Shown piece after piece: positions 1 to 8,112 of a stretch of 64,000 nt of DNA. Under the pieces are notes generated by a model, which was not told the DNA's origin, ran no database searches, and saw nothing but the letters and a program-made list of their open reading frames with translations. The DNA comes from Lysobacter stagni (GTDB taxonomy: Bacteria > Pseudomonadota > Gammaproteobacteria > Xanthomonadales > Xanthomonadaceae), in the NCBI RefSeq assembly GCF_030053425.1, contig NZ_JASGBI010000001.1:186001-250000 (forward strand). The letters are read 5' to 3'. The translations under genes were made by a program, and so were the position numbers. Each line of letters opens with the position of its first letter. The stretch's first letter is position 1.

Positions 1-328
1 CCCACACTTCCTTCGACGCCTGCATCTTGCGCGCGATCTTGTCGGTCCACTGGTGCGGCACATGGCAATCAGGGCACGTCGCGCGCACGCCGGAACGGTT
101 GCTGTAGTGGATCGTCTGCTTCAACTCCTGGAACACGTTGTCGTGCATCTCATGGCAGCTGGTGCAGAACTTCTCCGTGTTGGTCGCTTCCAGCGCGGTG
201 TTGAAACCGCCCCAGAACAGGATGCCCGCGACGAAGCCGGCGGCGACAAGAAAGCCCAGGCTGTAGTGCACGCTCGGCCTGCGCAGCGTGCGCCAGTAGG
301 GTTCGAGCCACTCCCACAGGCGGCGCAT
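1..328 (-). CDS. napC: NapC/NirT-type membrane tetrahaem cytochrome c (partial, N-terminal part)
   Basis: Passes electrons from the quinol pool to the periplasmic NapAB complex. The first 109 residues are present and the window edge removes the rest. A single membrane segment lies at about residues 22-42 ([20 protein letters not shown]). Two haem-binding CxxCH motifs follow, CTSCH at 55-59 and CPDCH at 85-89; the family has four, so two are expected beyond the edge. The ATG shares one base with the napB stop codon (TGATG), which fixes the start and suggests coupled translation. It is the last gene seen of the napEFDABC operon. Confidence 0.95.
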   Translation of the reverse strand, partial: MRRLWEWLEPYWRTLRRPSVHYSLGFLVAAGFVAGILFWGGFNTALEATNTEKFCTSCHEMHDNVFQELKQTIHYSNRSGVRATCPDCHVPHQWTDKIARKMQASKEVW

Positions 329-948
329 CACTGCACTTTCCCCGAGGCTTCGGCGGTGGCAGTGCCGGCTTCGGCAGCCGCCATGACTTCGTCGATGGTC
401 TGGAAGTGGTTGCCCACCAGCAAACGCGCGTCGGTCTGCACCACGTGGCACTGGTTACAGAAGTAGCGGCGCGGCGAGATCGCGGCCAGGAACTGGTCGT
501 CACGGTCCATGTAGTGCGTGACGCTCACCGGCGGCGCCTGGAACTTCTCGGCATTGGCGCGCGCGTGGCAGAGCATGCAGCGGTTGCTGTTCTTGTCGAC
601 CTGATACCCATCGATGGCGTGCGGAATCGTCGGCGGCTGCATCGGGTACGCGCGTTCGCGCCGGCGATCGGCGTTCTCCACGCGTGCCAGCGGCATCGGT
701 GCGGCCTCCTGGTCGACGGGAATGCCGCGACGCAGCGCGTCGATCTGCTGCATGTCGGTCCGACCGAGCGCGGAGCCTGCCGCGGGCGCGTGTGCGGCCT
801 GCGTCGCAGCGCGCGCCGCCCGTTCCTCGTCATGGCGTGCGGTGGTGCGTCCGGCCAGCCAGCCGGCCACGAACACCAGCACGATCACCGCCAGAACGAG
901 TCCCCCGGCGAACCACAGCAGGCGATTGCGCGTGAATGCGTTGCTCAT
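328..948 (-). CDS. napB: Periplasmic nitrate reductase, dihaem cytochrome c subunit NapB
   Basis: Electron-transfer subunit that takes electrons from NapC and hands them to NapA in the periplasm. Two haem motifs are visible, CMLCH at residues 124-128 and CNQCH at 164-168, within a C-terminal domain typical of NapB. At 206 residues it is longer than usual NapB proteins of about 150. Residues 11-32 form a strong hydrophobic segment with no obvious signal-peptidase site, followed by a charged, Ala-rich stretch of about 70 residues, so it may be membrane-anchored (inference). The start is preceded by AGGAGCCTCGCC, the same ribosome-binding segment as in front of napA. Confidence 0.95.
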   Translation of the reverse strand: MSNAFTRNRLLWFAGGLVLAVIVLVFVAGWLAGRTTARHDEERAARAATQAAHAPAAGSALGRTDMQQIDALRRGIPVDQEAAPMPLARVENADRRRERAYPMQPPTIPHAIDGYQVDKNSNRCMLCHARANAEKFQAPPVSVTHYMDRDDQFLAAISPRRYFCNQCHVVQTDARLLVGNHFQTIDEVMAAAEAGTATAEASGKVQ

Positions 949-958
949 GGCGAGGCTC

Positions 959-3451
959 CTATGCGCTCAGGACCTTGACCGCGCACTTCTTGTAATCGGT
1001 CTGTTTGGAGATCGGATCGGTCGCATCCAGCGTGACCTTGTTGATCAGCTGTCCGGCGTCGAACCACGGCACGAACACCACGCCCGGCGGCATGCGGTTG
1101 CGTCCGCGCGTCTCCACGCGCGTGCGCATCTCGCCGCGCCGCGAAATCACGCGCACATCATCGCCACGCTTGAGGCCGCGCGCTCGCGCATCGTCCGGGT
1201 TCATGAAGATCATCGCCGTGGGGAAGCTGCGGAACAGCTCCGGCACCCGCATCGTCATCGAGCCCGAATGCCAGTGTTCCAGCACGCGGCCGGTCACCAG
1301 CCACAGGTCGAACTCCTTGTCCGGCGATTCCGCGGGCGGCTCGTAAGGCAGCGCCCAGATCACCGCGCGTCCGTCCGGATTTCCGTAGAACTGGAAGCCG
1401 GTACCGGGCTTCACGTAGGGATCGGAACCCTCGCGGTAACGCCAGCGCGTCTCGCGTCCGTTGACCACCGGCCAGCGCAGGCCGCGCGCGCGGTGGTAGT
1501 CGTCGAACGGCGCCAGGTCGTGGCCGTGTCCGCGACCGAACACCGCGTACTCCTCGAACAGGCCCTTCTGCACGTAGAAGTTGAAGTGGGTGGATTCGTC
1601 GTTGGCGTAGCCGGGCTCGATGTCCGACACCGGGAAGCGGTCGACGTTGCCGTTGCGGTACAGCACGTCGAACAGCGTCTTGCCCTTGAACTGCGGGTTG
1701 GCCGCCAGGATCTCCGCCGGCCAGCATTCGTCGGTGGTGAAGCGCTTGGAGAATTCCATCAGCTGCCACAGGTCCGATCGCGCCTGCGCCGGCGCGTTCA
1801 CCAGCTGATGCCAGAACTGCGTGCGTCGCTCGGCGTTGCCGTACGCGCCTTCCTTCTCCACCCACATCGCCGTGGGCAGGATCAGGTCCGCGGCCTGCGC
1901 GGTGACGGTGGGATACGCATCGGAGACGACGATGAAGTTCTTCGGATTGCGATAGCCCGGCCAGGTCTCCTCGTAGAGATTGGCCGCCGCCTGCATGTTG
2001 TTGTTGACCTGCACCCAGTAGGCGTTGAGCTTGCCGTCCTTGAGCATGCGGTTCTGCTCGACGGCGTGGTAACCGGGCTTGGCCTTGATGATGCCGTGCG
2101 GGATCTTCCAGATCTCCTCGGCGTGCTTGCGGTGCTCGGGATTGGCCACCAGCATGTCGGCCGGCAGGCGGTGGCTGAAGGTACCCACCTCGCGCGCGGT
2201 GCCACACGCCGACGGCTGGCCCGTCAGCGAGAACGGGCTGTTGCCGGGTGTGGAGATCTTCCCCGTCAGCAGGTGGATGTTGTAGATCATGTTGTTGCAC
2301 CACACGCCGCGCGTGTGCTGGTTGAAGCCCATCGTCCAGGTGGACATCACCTTGACCTTCGGGTCGGCGTACAACTCGGCCAGCTTCTCCAGCCAGCCGC
2401 GCTCCACGCCGGTCATCTCCACGGTCTTTTCGAGCGTGTACGGTGCGACGAACGCGGCGAAGTCGTCGAAGCTGATCACCTCACCGCCGCCCGGGTCCTT
2501 GGCGTTCTTCGCCTTCACCTCCAGCGGATTGTCCGGGCGCAGGCCGTAGCCGATGTCCTGGTTTCCGCGCTTGAAACTGGTGTGCTTGTCGACGAAATCG
2601 CGGTTGACCTTGCCGCTCTTGATGATGTGGTTGGCGATGTAGTTGAGCATCACAAGGTCGGTGTGCGGCTTGAACACGATCGGGATGTCGGCCAGCTCGA
2701 AGCTGCGATGCTCGAACGTCGACAACACCGCCACCTTCACGTGCGGATGCGACAGGCGCCGGTCGGTGATGCGCGTCCACAGGATGGGATGCATCTCGGC
2801 CATGTTGGAGCCCCACAGCACGAACGCATCGGCGGCCTCGATGTCGTCGTAGACGCCCATGGGCTCGTCCATGCCGAAGGTGCGCATGAAGCCCATCACG
2901 GCCGATGCCATGCAATGGCGCGCATTCGGATCGATGTGGTTGCTGCGGAACCCGGCCTTCATCAGCTTGTTGGCCGCGTAGCCCTCGAAGATCGTCCACT
3001 GTCCGGAGCCGAACATGCCGATGCCGTCGCCACCCTTTTCCTTGAGCACGCGCTTGAACTGCTCGGTCATCACGTCGAAGGCTTCGTCCCAGCTCACCGG
3101 AGTGAAGTCGCCGTCCTTGGCGTACACGCCGTTCTTCTTGCGCAACAGCGGTGTCGTCAGGCGGTCGTCGCCGTACATGATCTTCGACAGGAAATAGCCC
3201 TTGACGCAGTTGATGCCACGGTTGACCTCGGCATGCACGTCGCCGTGCGTGGCAACGACGCGACCGTTCTTCACCGCCACGTTGACGCCACAGCCGGTGC
3301 CGCAGAAGCGGCACGGCGCCTTGTCCCACTTCAGCGCGGTCAGGTCGCCCTCGGTGATGATGTTGGCCGCATCGCCCGGCATCGACATGCCGGCCGCCGC
3401 CGCCGCCGTGGCGACGGCAGTGTTGCGGATGAACTCGCGACGGGTGGTCAT
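959..3451 (-). CDS. napA: Periplasmic nitrate reductase, molybdenum catalytic subunit NapA
   Basis: Reduces nitrate to nitrite in the periplasm, using Mo-bis-MGD and one [4Fe-4S] cluster. The 830-residue length matches the family. A twin-arginine signal begins [10 protein letters not shown]. The cluster ligands are C47, C50, C54 and C82 (C-x2-C-x3-C-x27-C), and the probable Mo-ligand cysteine lies in [10 protein letters not shown]. The start chosen is the ATG at 3451: it opens the Tat signal, has an AGGAG site 7 bases upstream and overlaps the napD stop by four bases. A longer in-frame reading exists upstream but lies inside napD. NapD and the Tat system are needed for its maturation and export. 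Confidence 0.98.
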   Translation of the reverse strand: MTTRREFIRNTAVATAAAAAGMSMPGDAANIITEGDLTALKWDKAPCRFCGTGCGVNVAVKNGRVVATHGDVHAEVNRGINCVKGYFLSKIMYGDDRLTTPLLRKKNGVYAKDGDFTPVSWDEAFDVMTEQFKRVLKEKGGDGIGMFGSGQWTIFEGYAANKLMKAGFRSNHIDPNARHCMASAVMGFMRTFGMDEPMGVYDDIEAADAFVLWGSNMAEMHPILWTRITDRRLSHPHVKVAVLSTFEHRSFELADIPIVFKPHTDLVMLNYIANHIIKSGKVNRDFVDKHTSFKRGNQDIGYGLRPDNPLEVKAKNAKDPGGGEVISFDDFAAFVAPYTLEKTVEMTGVERGWLEKLAELYADPKVKVMSTWTMGFNQHTRGVWCNNMIYNIHLLTGKISTPGNSPFSLTGQPSACGTAREVGTFSHRLPADMLVANPEHRKHAEEIWKIPHGIIKAKPGYHAVEQNRMLKDGKLNAYWVQVNNNMQAAANLYEETWPGYRNPKNFIVVSDAYPTVTAQAADLILPTAMWVEKEGAYGNAERRTQFWHQLVNAPAQARSDLWQLMEFSKRFTTDECWPAEILAANPQFKGKTLFDVLYRNGNVDRFPVSDIEPGYANDESTHFNFYVQKGLFEEYAVFGRGHGHDLAPFDDYHRARGLRWPVVNGRETRWRYREGSDPYVKPGTGFQFYGNPDGRAVIWALPYEPPAESPDKEFDLWLVTGRVLEHWHSGSMTMRVPELFRSFPTAMIFMNPDDARARGLKRGDDVRVISRRGEMRTRVETRGRNRMPPGVVFVPWFDAGQLINKVTLDATDPISKQTDYKKCAVKVLSA

Positions 3452-3750
3452 GGCGAGGCTCCTGTGTCGGAAACGGTCGGAAGCGGTGCGTCGAGCGCTT
3501 CGCGCGGCTCGGCGTGGTGGTAGACAAGGGCGACGTTGAGCACGCCAGGCAGCGCGCGAAGTGTGTCGATGCGATCGAGCACGGCGTACTGGTCGGTGCA
3601 CTCGCACAGCACCACGCTGCGGAACTCGCCGGACAGCGCCAGCTCCAGGTCGGGCGACTGGTCGATGTGAGCAGCCAGCGCGCCGGCCGCTTCCGCGCGG
3701 TGCTGGACCACGAAGCTGGCGATGTGCACTTCATCGGCGACGGAATTCAT
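3448..3750 (-). CDS. napD: NapD, chaperone for NapA maturation
   Basis: Small cytoplasmic protein (100 residues) of the NapD family, which binds the twin-arginine signal of NapA and holds back export until the molybdenum cofactor is inserted. The family pattern is recognisable: an N-terminal HIASFVVQ strand, [14 protein letters not shown] in the middle, and [18 protein letters not shown] near the end. It overlaps napF upstream and napA downstream by four bases each (ATGA), so translation of the three genes is probably coupled. Confidence 0.93.
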   Translation of the reverse strand: MNSVADEVHIASFVVQHRAEAAGALAAHIDQSPDLELALSGEFRSVVLCECTDQYAVLDRIDTLRALPGVLNVALVYHHAEPREALDAPLPTVSDTGASP

Positions 3751-4250
3751 GCGGGCTCCGTGGCGTGCGCCTTCAGGGAAATGGCATCGACCGGACACAG
3801 GCCCACGCAGGCGCCACAGCCGGTGCAGCGCGCGGCATCGATCGACGGCACAGGCACGCGCGAGGTCAACGGAAACGCGATGGCATGTTCGGGGCAGCCG
3901 TCGCGACAGCTCGAACACACCACGCCCCGGCGCGGCAGGCAGGTGTCGCCGGCAACGGCGATGGTGTCGAAGGCATCGGTCACGCGTGTCCGGTCGAGCG
4001 CGCGCGGCGCGCAGGCGTCCACGCAATCACCGCAGAAGGTGCATTCGCCCAGATGCGGATCGAACACCGCGTATCCACCCGCTCCGCGCACGAGCACGCG
4101 CTCGGGGCAGCGCTCCACACAGGCGCCACAGGCGGTGCAGGCATCGAGGAAGGCGGATTCGTCCAGCGCCCACGGCGGGCGCAGCGGCGGCGTGGCCGCA
4201 CGGCGCCCGAGCAACAGCGCACGACGGGATGGATCGGGCGCGGCGGACAC
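3747..4250 (-). CDS. napF: NapF, ferredoxin-type iron-sulfur protein
   Basis: Cytoplasmic iron-sulfur protein linked to NapA maturation. In the 167 residues there are four cysteine clusters: CTACGACVERCP, CTFCGDCVDACAP, an irregular CSSCRDGCP preceded by a further Cys, and CTGCGACVGLCP. This is the usual NapF arrangement. A short Arg-rich N terminus (MSAAPDPSRRALLLGRR) without a membrane segment agrees with a cytoplasmic location. It starts three bases after the napE stop codon and overlaps napD by four bases. Confidence 0.93.
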   Translation of the reverse strand: MSAAPDPSRRALLLGRRAATPPLRPPWALDESAFLDACTACGACVERCPERVLVRGAGGYAVFDPHLGECTFCGDCVDACAPRALDRTRVTDAFDTIAVAGDTCLPRRGVVCSSCRDGCPEHAIAFPLTSRVPVPSIDAARCTGCGACVGLCPVDAISLKAHATEPA

Positions 4251-4253
4251 GGC

Positions 4254-4415
4254 TCAGTGACCCGTCGGTGGACCGGCGAACATCTGCCAGATCCAGACCA
4301 GGAAGCCATACCCGGCCACGATCATGACCGTCAGCAGTGGAAACACCACCGCCGTCAGAAGCAGGAACGCGACGCGTTCCCGACGTTTTGCGGAAAGCTC
4401 GTGTGGCGATTCCAT
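4254..4415 (-). CDS. napE: NapE, small membrane protein of the nap operon
   Basis: A 53-residue protein beginning MESPHELSAKRRERVAFLLL with one long hydrophobic helix (about residues 16-45) and ending in TGH. The charged LSAKRRE stretch before the helix and the position as first gene of napEFDABC identify it as NapE. Its biochemical role is not known; it is presumed to sit in the inner membrane near NapC. The napF start codon follows three bases after its stop. Confidence 0.88.
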   Translation of the reverse strand: MESPHELSAKRRERVAFLLLTAVVFPLLTVMIVAGYGFLVWIWQMFAGPPTGH

Positions 4416-4721
4416 GGACTGCTCCACAGCTGCACGAGGACCGGGCGTACGCTGGCGATAGTACGCCGTCTACCGCGACGACGCGACGTGAAGACCATTC
4501 AGTCGCTTCACGGCGGCTTGTCCGGGCAGAGGGGATAGTGCGCGCAAGGGAATCCCATGCGTTGCGCCACCGTGCTTCTGTTGTCGTGCGACCCGATGCC
4601 GTGAAGGTGACGGTCTCGCCTTCGTCGGTGATCGCGGGCACGCCCGTATGCGGTGCCCGCATACGCACAGAAAAGAAAAGCCGGCGCGGGGCCGGCTTTT
4701 CTTCGTACGGTGCAACGTGGC
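4416..4721. other. Intergenic region between fba and napE
   Basis: No gene is supported here. It holds the fba terminator (4676-4700) and, beside it, two mutually exclusive inverted repeats: GCGGGCAC at 4634-4641 with GTGCCCGC at 4653-4660, and GTATGCGG at 4646-4653 with CCGCATAC at 4657-4664. The nap promoter must lie in the remaining part (about 4416-4630), but I could not find a convincing -10/-35 pair or an FNR-type TTGAT-N4-ATCAA site. Confidence 0.6.
4676..4700 (-). terminator. Rho-independent terminator of fba
   Basis: A perfect 10-base stem, AAAAGCCGGC (4676-4685) with GCCGGCTTTT (4691-4700), and a five-base loop. Read on the minus strand it ends in TTTTCTTTTC, just after the fba stop codon. 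The A-tract on the other side means it could also act on plus-strand transcripts. Confidence 0.9.
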
Positions 4722-5732
4722 TTACGCAGCCTGCTTCCACTGGCCCAGTGCGGCCAGGCCGTTGTCGCGGGCGCGCTCGTACACGGTCTGCTGGGCCTTG
4801 GCGAAGTTGTTCACCAGATCCTGCGACCACAGCTTCAGCGCGGCGGCCTGCATGGCGCGGCCGTAGGAGAACGACAGCGGCCACGGGTTCGGGCCCATCT
4901 GGTTCATCGCGTTGAGGTGCGCCGTGGCGGCCTCGTCCGACTGGCCACCCGACAGGAACACGATGCCCGGCAGCGTGGCCGGCACGGTCGACTTCAGGCA
5001 CTGCAGCGTGGACGCGGCGACGTCCTCGTAAGACACATCTTCGCCGCTGGTGGTGCCCGGCACGACCATCGAGGCCTTCAGGATGGTGCCTTCCAGCAGC
5101 ACGTTGTGCTCGTACAACGACGCGAACAGCGAACGCAGCGTGACTTCGGTGACTTCAAAGCAGGTCTCGATGTCGTGGCTGCCGTCCATGATCACTTCCG
5201 GCTCGACCATCGGCACCAGGCCCTGTTCCTGGCACAGCGCGGCATAACGGGCCAGCGCGTGGGTGTTGGCGTCGATGCAGGTGCCCGACGGGATGTCGTC
5301 GCCGATGTTGATCACAGCGCGCCACTTGGCGAAGCGGGCGCCGAGCTTGTAGTACTCCTCCAGGCGCGCGCGCAGACCGTCCAGGCCTTCGGTCACCACC
5401 TCGCCCGGGAAACCGGCCAGGTTGTGCGTGCCCTTGTCGACCTTGATGCCCGGAATCATGCCGTTGTCGCTCATGTACTTGGCGAACGGCACGCCATCGC
5501 TGGTGGACTGGCGGATGGTCTCGTCAAACAGGATGGCGCCGGAGATGTAGTCGCTCAGCTTCGGCGTGGTGAGCAGCAGCTCGCGGTAGCGGCGACGGTT
5601 TTCTTCGGTGTTCTCGATGCCGACGCCGGCGAAACGCTTGGCGCAGGTCGCGCCCGACTCGTCGATGGCGATGATGCCCTTGCCGGGGGCCACCATGGCC
5701 AGGGCGGTTTCGGCAAGCTGTTCGATGCTCAT
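4722..5732 (-). CDS. fba: Class I fructose-bisphosphate aldolase
   Basis: Cleaves fructose 1,6-bisphosphate to dihydroxyacetone phosphate and glyceraldehyde 3-phosphate, or the reverse in gluconeogenesis. The 336 residues follow the eukaryote-like class I family. The Schiff-base lysine is K219 in LLEGTILKASMVVPG. D24 (IDES), K97 (GIKVDKG), K136 (FAKWRAV) and E177 (VPMVEPEV) match the other active-site positions of the muscle enzyme. A TATAAT hexamer lies about 34 bases upstream of the start (5766-5771, minus strand). It is followed by a strong terminator, so it is probably transcribed alone. Confidence 0.96.
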   Translation of the reverse strand: MSIEQLAETALAMVAPGKGIIAIDESGATCAKRFAGVGIENTEENRRRYRELLLTTPKLSDYISGAILFDETIRQSTSDGVPFAKYMSDNGMIPGIKVDKGTHNLAGFPGEVVTEGLDGLRARLEEYYKLGARFAKWRAVINIGDDIPSGTCIDANTHALARYAALCQEQGLVPMVEPEVIMDGSHDIETCFEVTEVTLRSLFASLYEHNVLLEGTILKASMVVPGTTSGEDVSYEDVAASTLQCLKSTVPATLPGIVFLSGGQSDEAATAHLNAMNQMGPNPWPLSFSYGRAMQAAALKLWSQDLVNNFAKAQQTVYERARDNGLAALGQWKQAA

Positions 5733-5870
5733 GGGTCGTCCTGCGGGAGCGGTGGGAAGCCTCGCATTATAGCCGCTGCGGTCCGGCTACGGCCGGTCTA
5801 CGCAACCTGAAATCAACAACTTGCAGACCACACACCCCGAAATTCAATACCAGTTGGGATGTATGCGGTT

Positions 5871-6413
5871 TCACTCCGTTGGCCGGACCGCCGCCTGCTC
5901 GACGCCGTAGCGCATGCGGTGGATCCATCGCGACAGGCCCTGGCCGCGCAGGACCAGCACCGCGCCGAGGATCAGTTGCACACCGATGGACGCGATATCC
6001 GCCCACGTGTCGGGGATCGAATCGAGTTCTGGGCCGAATCGCAGCAGGATCATCCAGCGTGTGAACCGGTAGACGGAGAAGACCACGCCTTCGAAGAAGA
6101 GCCAGGCGCCAATGGCCGAAAGCAGGATGCCGAGCCAGGTTGTCGGCGCCAGGTCGCTCTCGAACGTCATGTCCTGCGGACGCACCAGAGCCAGCTTGGC
6201 CAGCTTGTCGGCGAACAGCCACAGCGCAGTGATGGCGAGTATCCCGAGAGCGGCCGCGGCAAGGAACCACCCCGGCCCGAAGCCAGTTTGCGGTTCCATG
6301 CTCCGATACCCGACGACCGAGCCCGGCAGCGCGATCGCGACTTTCGCCAGCGACCACACCGCAATCGCGCGGATGATCATGCACAACAGGCTGTACGCAT
6401 TCGTCCTTGTCAT
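5871..6413 (-). CDS. Integral membrane protein of unknown function
   Basis: 180 residues with about four hydrophobic segments (roughly 7-30, 48-68, 92-115 and 140-162) and a basic C-terminal tail. I recognise no domain. It has coding-like composition, and starts MTRTNAYSLLCMIIRAIAVW. It lies between fba and pyk on the same strand. The 38 bases to pyk hold no clear promoter for this gene, so it may be cotranscribed from pyk. Probably an inner-membrane protein, function unknown. Confidence 0.7.
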   Translation of the reverse strand: MTRTNAYSLLCMIIRAIAVWSLAKVAIALPGSVVGYRSMEPQTGFGPGWFLAAAALGILAITALWLFADKLAKLALVRPQDMTFESDLAPTTWLGILLSAIGAWLFFEGVVFSVYRFTRWMILLRFGPELDSIPDTWADIASIGVQLILGAVLVLRGQGLSRWIHRMRYGVEQAAVRPTE

Positions 6414-6451
6414 CCGCGCCTCCCCAGGCGTCGTGGTCCGTGCGACGAAGC

Positions 6452-7915
6452 TTACAGTTCTCCCAGCCCCTCGGCAGTGCCGCCCTCGCCCACCTGCAGC
6501 AGGCGCAGCGTATTGGTGGCGCCCAGCTGCTCCATGTGGTCGCCGCTGGTGAACATCACGCGGTCGCCGACGCTCAGCAGGTCCTGGCCGAACAGCTCCT
6601 TCACCGCCTTGCGAGCGGCATCGCGCGAGGTCAGGCCGCGGCTGTCGAAGTTGTAGGCCACCACGTCGCGCATCAGGCCCATGCGGCGACGCGCGCCGTC
6701 GTGGCGCGACAGCGCATAGATCGGCACCTGCGAACGGAAACGTGACAGGAAGCGCGCGGTGCCGCCCGACTCGGTCATGGCGATGATGCCGCGCACGCCG
6801 ATGTGCTCGGACAGGAACATCGCCGCCATGGCGATGGCCTGGTCGGCGCGTTCGAGGTTGCGCGGCGCGGCTTCGAAATCGGTGTCGTGGTTGAACTGGC
6901 GTTCGGCACCCAGGCAGATGCGCGCCATCGCTTCCACCGCGCGGACCGGATAACGGCCGGCCGCGGATTCCTGCGAGAGCATCACCGCGTCGGTGCCGTC
7001 GATGACGGCGTTGGCCACGTCCAGCACTTCCGCGCGTGTCGGGATCGGGCTGTCGACCATCGACTGCAGCATCTGCGTGGCGGTAATGACGACCTTGTTG
7101 CGCTCCAGCGCCTCGCGGATGATCTTCTTCTGCAGGCCCGGCAGTTCGGCATCGCCGATCTCCACGCCCAGGTCGCCGCGCGCCACCATCACCACGTCGC
7201 TGGCGTCGACGATCTCCGAGAGATTCTCGATCGCCTCGGCGCGTTCCACCTTCGCCACCAGCGCGGCATCGCTGCCGTTCTCGCGGGCGATGCGGCGCGC
7301 TTCGTTCATGTCGGCGGCATTGCGGCAGAACGACACGGCGATGAAGTCCGCGCCCAGTTCCGCAGCGACCTTGATCAGTTCCTTGTCGCGCTCGGTCAGC
7401 GCGCCCAGCGAGAGACCGCCGCCGAGCTTGTTCAGGCCCTTGCGATCCGACAGCGCGCCGTCGTTGAGCACGGTGGTGATGATGCGTTCGCCGTCCACAG
7501 CGCCCACGCGCAGCTGCAGCAGGCCGTCGTCGAGCAGCAGCACATCGCCCGGACGCACGTCATTGGGCAGGCCGAGGTAGCTCACGCCAACCTCGCGCAG
7601 GTTGCCCGGGGGCGCATCGATGCTGGCGACGAGGTCGAAGCGGTCGCCGGTCTTGAGCAGCACGCGGCCTTCGGCGAACCGCTCGATGCGGATCTTCGGG
7701 CCGGGCAGGTCGGCCAGGATGCCGACCTCCACGCCGACACGCTGCGCGGCCTCGCGCACCGCTTCGGCGCGCGCGACCTGCGAGGACGGATCGCCGTGGG
7801 AGAAGTTGAGCCGGACGACATCGACGCCGGCGGTGAGCAGTGCATCCAGTACGCCCGGCGGATCGGTGGCCGGGCCGAGGGTGGCGAGAATCTTGGTGCG
7901 GCGTCTGGTCGTCAT
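6452..7915 (-). CDS. pyk: Pyruvate kinase
   Basis: Transfers phosphate from phosphoenolpyruvate to ADP, the last step of glycolysis. The 487-residue length is normal. Family landmarks are the start TRRRTKILATLGPATDPP, the substrate loop LNFSHGD, VAKVERAEAIENL, the metal-binding MVARGDLGVEIGDAELP, and TATQMLQSMVDSPIPTRAEVLDVANAVIDGTDAVMLSQE. The C-terminal domain (from about residue 350) is complete. The ATG at 7915 is directly before the first beta-strand. A small membrane-protein gene follows on the same strand. Confidence 0.97.
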   Translation of the reverse strand: MTTRRRTKILATLGPATDPPGVLDALLTAGVDVVRLNFSHGDPSSQVARAEAVREAAQRVGVEVGILADLPGPKIRIERFAEGRVLLKTGDRFDLVASIDAPPGNLREVGVSYLGLPNDVRPGDVLLLDDGLLQLRVGAVDGERIITTVLNDGALSDRKGLNKLGGGLSLGALTERDKELIKVAAELGADFIAVSFCRNAADMNEARRIARENGSDAALVAKVERAEAIENLSEIVDASDVVMVARGDLGVEIGDAELPGLQKKIIREALERNKVVITATQMLQSMVDSPIPTRAEVLDVANAVIDGTDAVMLSQESAAGRYPVRAVEAMARICLGAERQFNHDTDFEAAPRNLERADQAIAMAAMFLSEHIGVRGIIAMTESGGTARFLSRFRSQVPIYALSRHDGARRRMGLMRDVVAYNFDSRGLTSRDAARKAVKELFGQDLLSVGDRVMFTSGDHMEQLGATNTLRLLQVGEGGTAEGLGEL

Positions 7916-8112
7916 GTGATGCGAAGTCCAAAGAACCCGCCGACGCTAGCACAGCTGCCTGTCATTTCGGATTGAACGCATCCGCAAGCCCGCCATACCG
8001 CGGCGCATCGCACGAAGTGGTCTGAAATCACCCGCCCGAAAGCAGACCATTGCCTGTCCCGAGGCCACGCACGCGGGCGCAAGGACGCCGCGCGTGCGCG
8101 AACGTCGCGTGA

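Noticed and set aside
614..3523. A 969-codon open frame on the plus strand opposite napA
   Set aside because: It mirrors napA codon positions in high-GC DNA, has His/Arg/Val-rich low-complexity composition and no domain. The same applies to long antisense frames at 20109-22334, 23518-24660, 34300-36534 and 39443-41608.
4416..4630. FNR/Anr or NarL sites expected for a nap promoter
   Set aside because: No TTGAT-N4-ATCAA or tandem TACYYMT heptamers could be found; calling one would be forcing.
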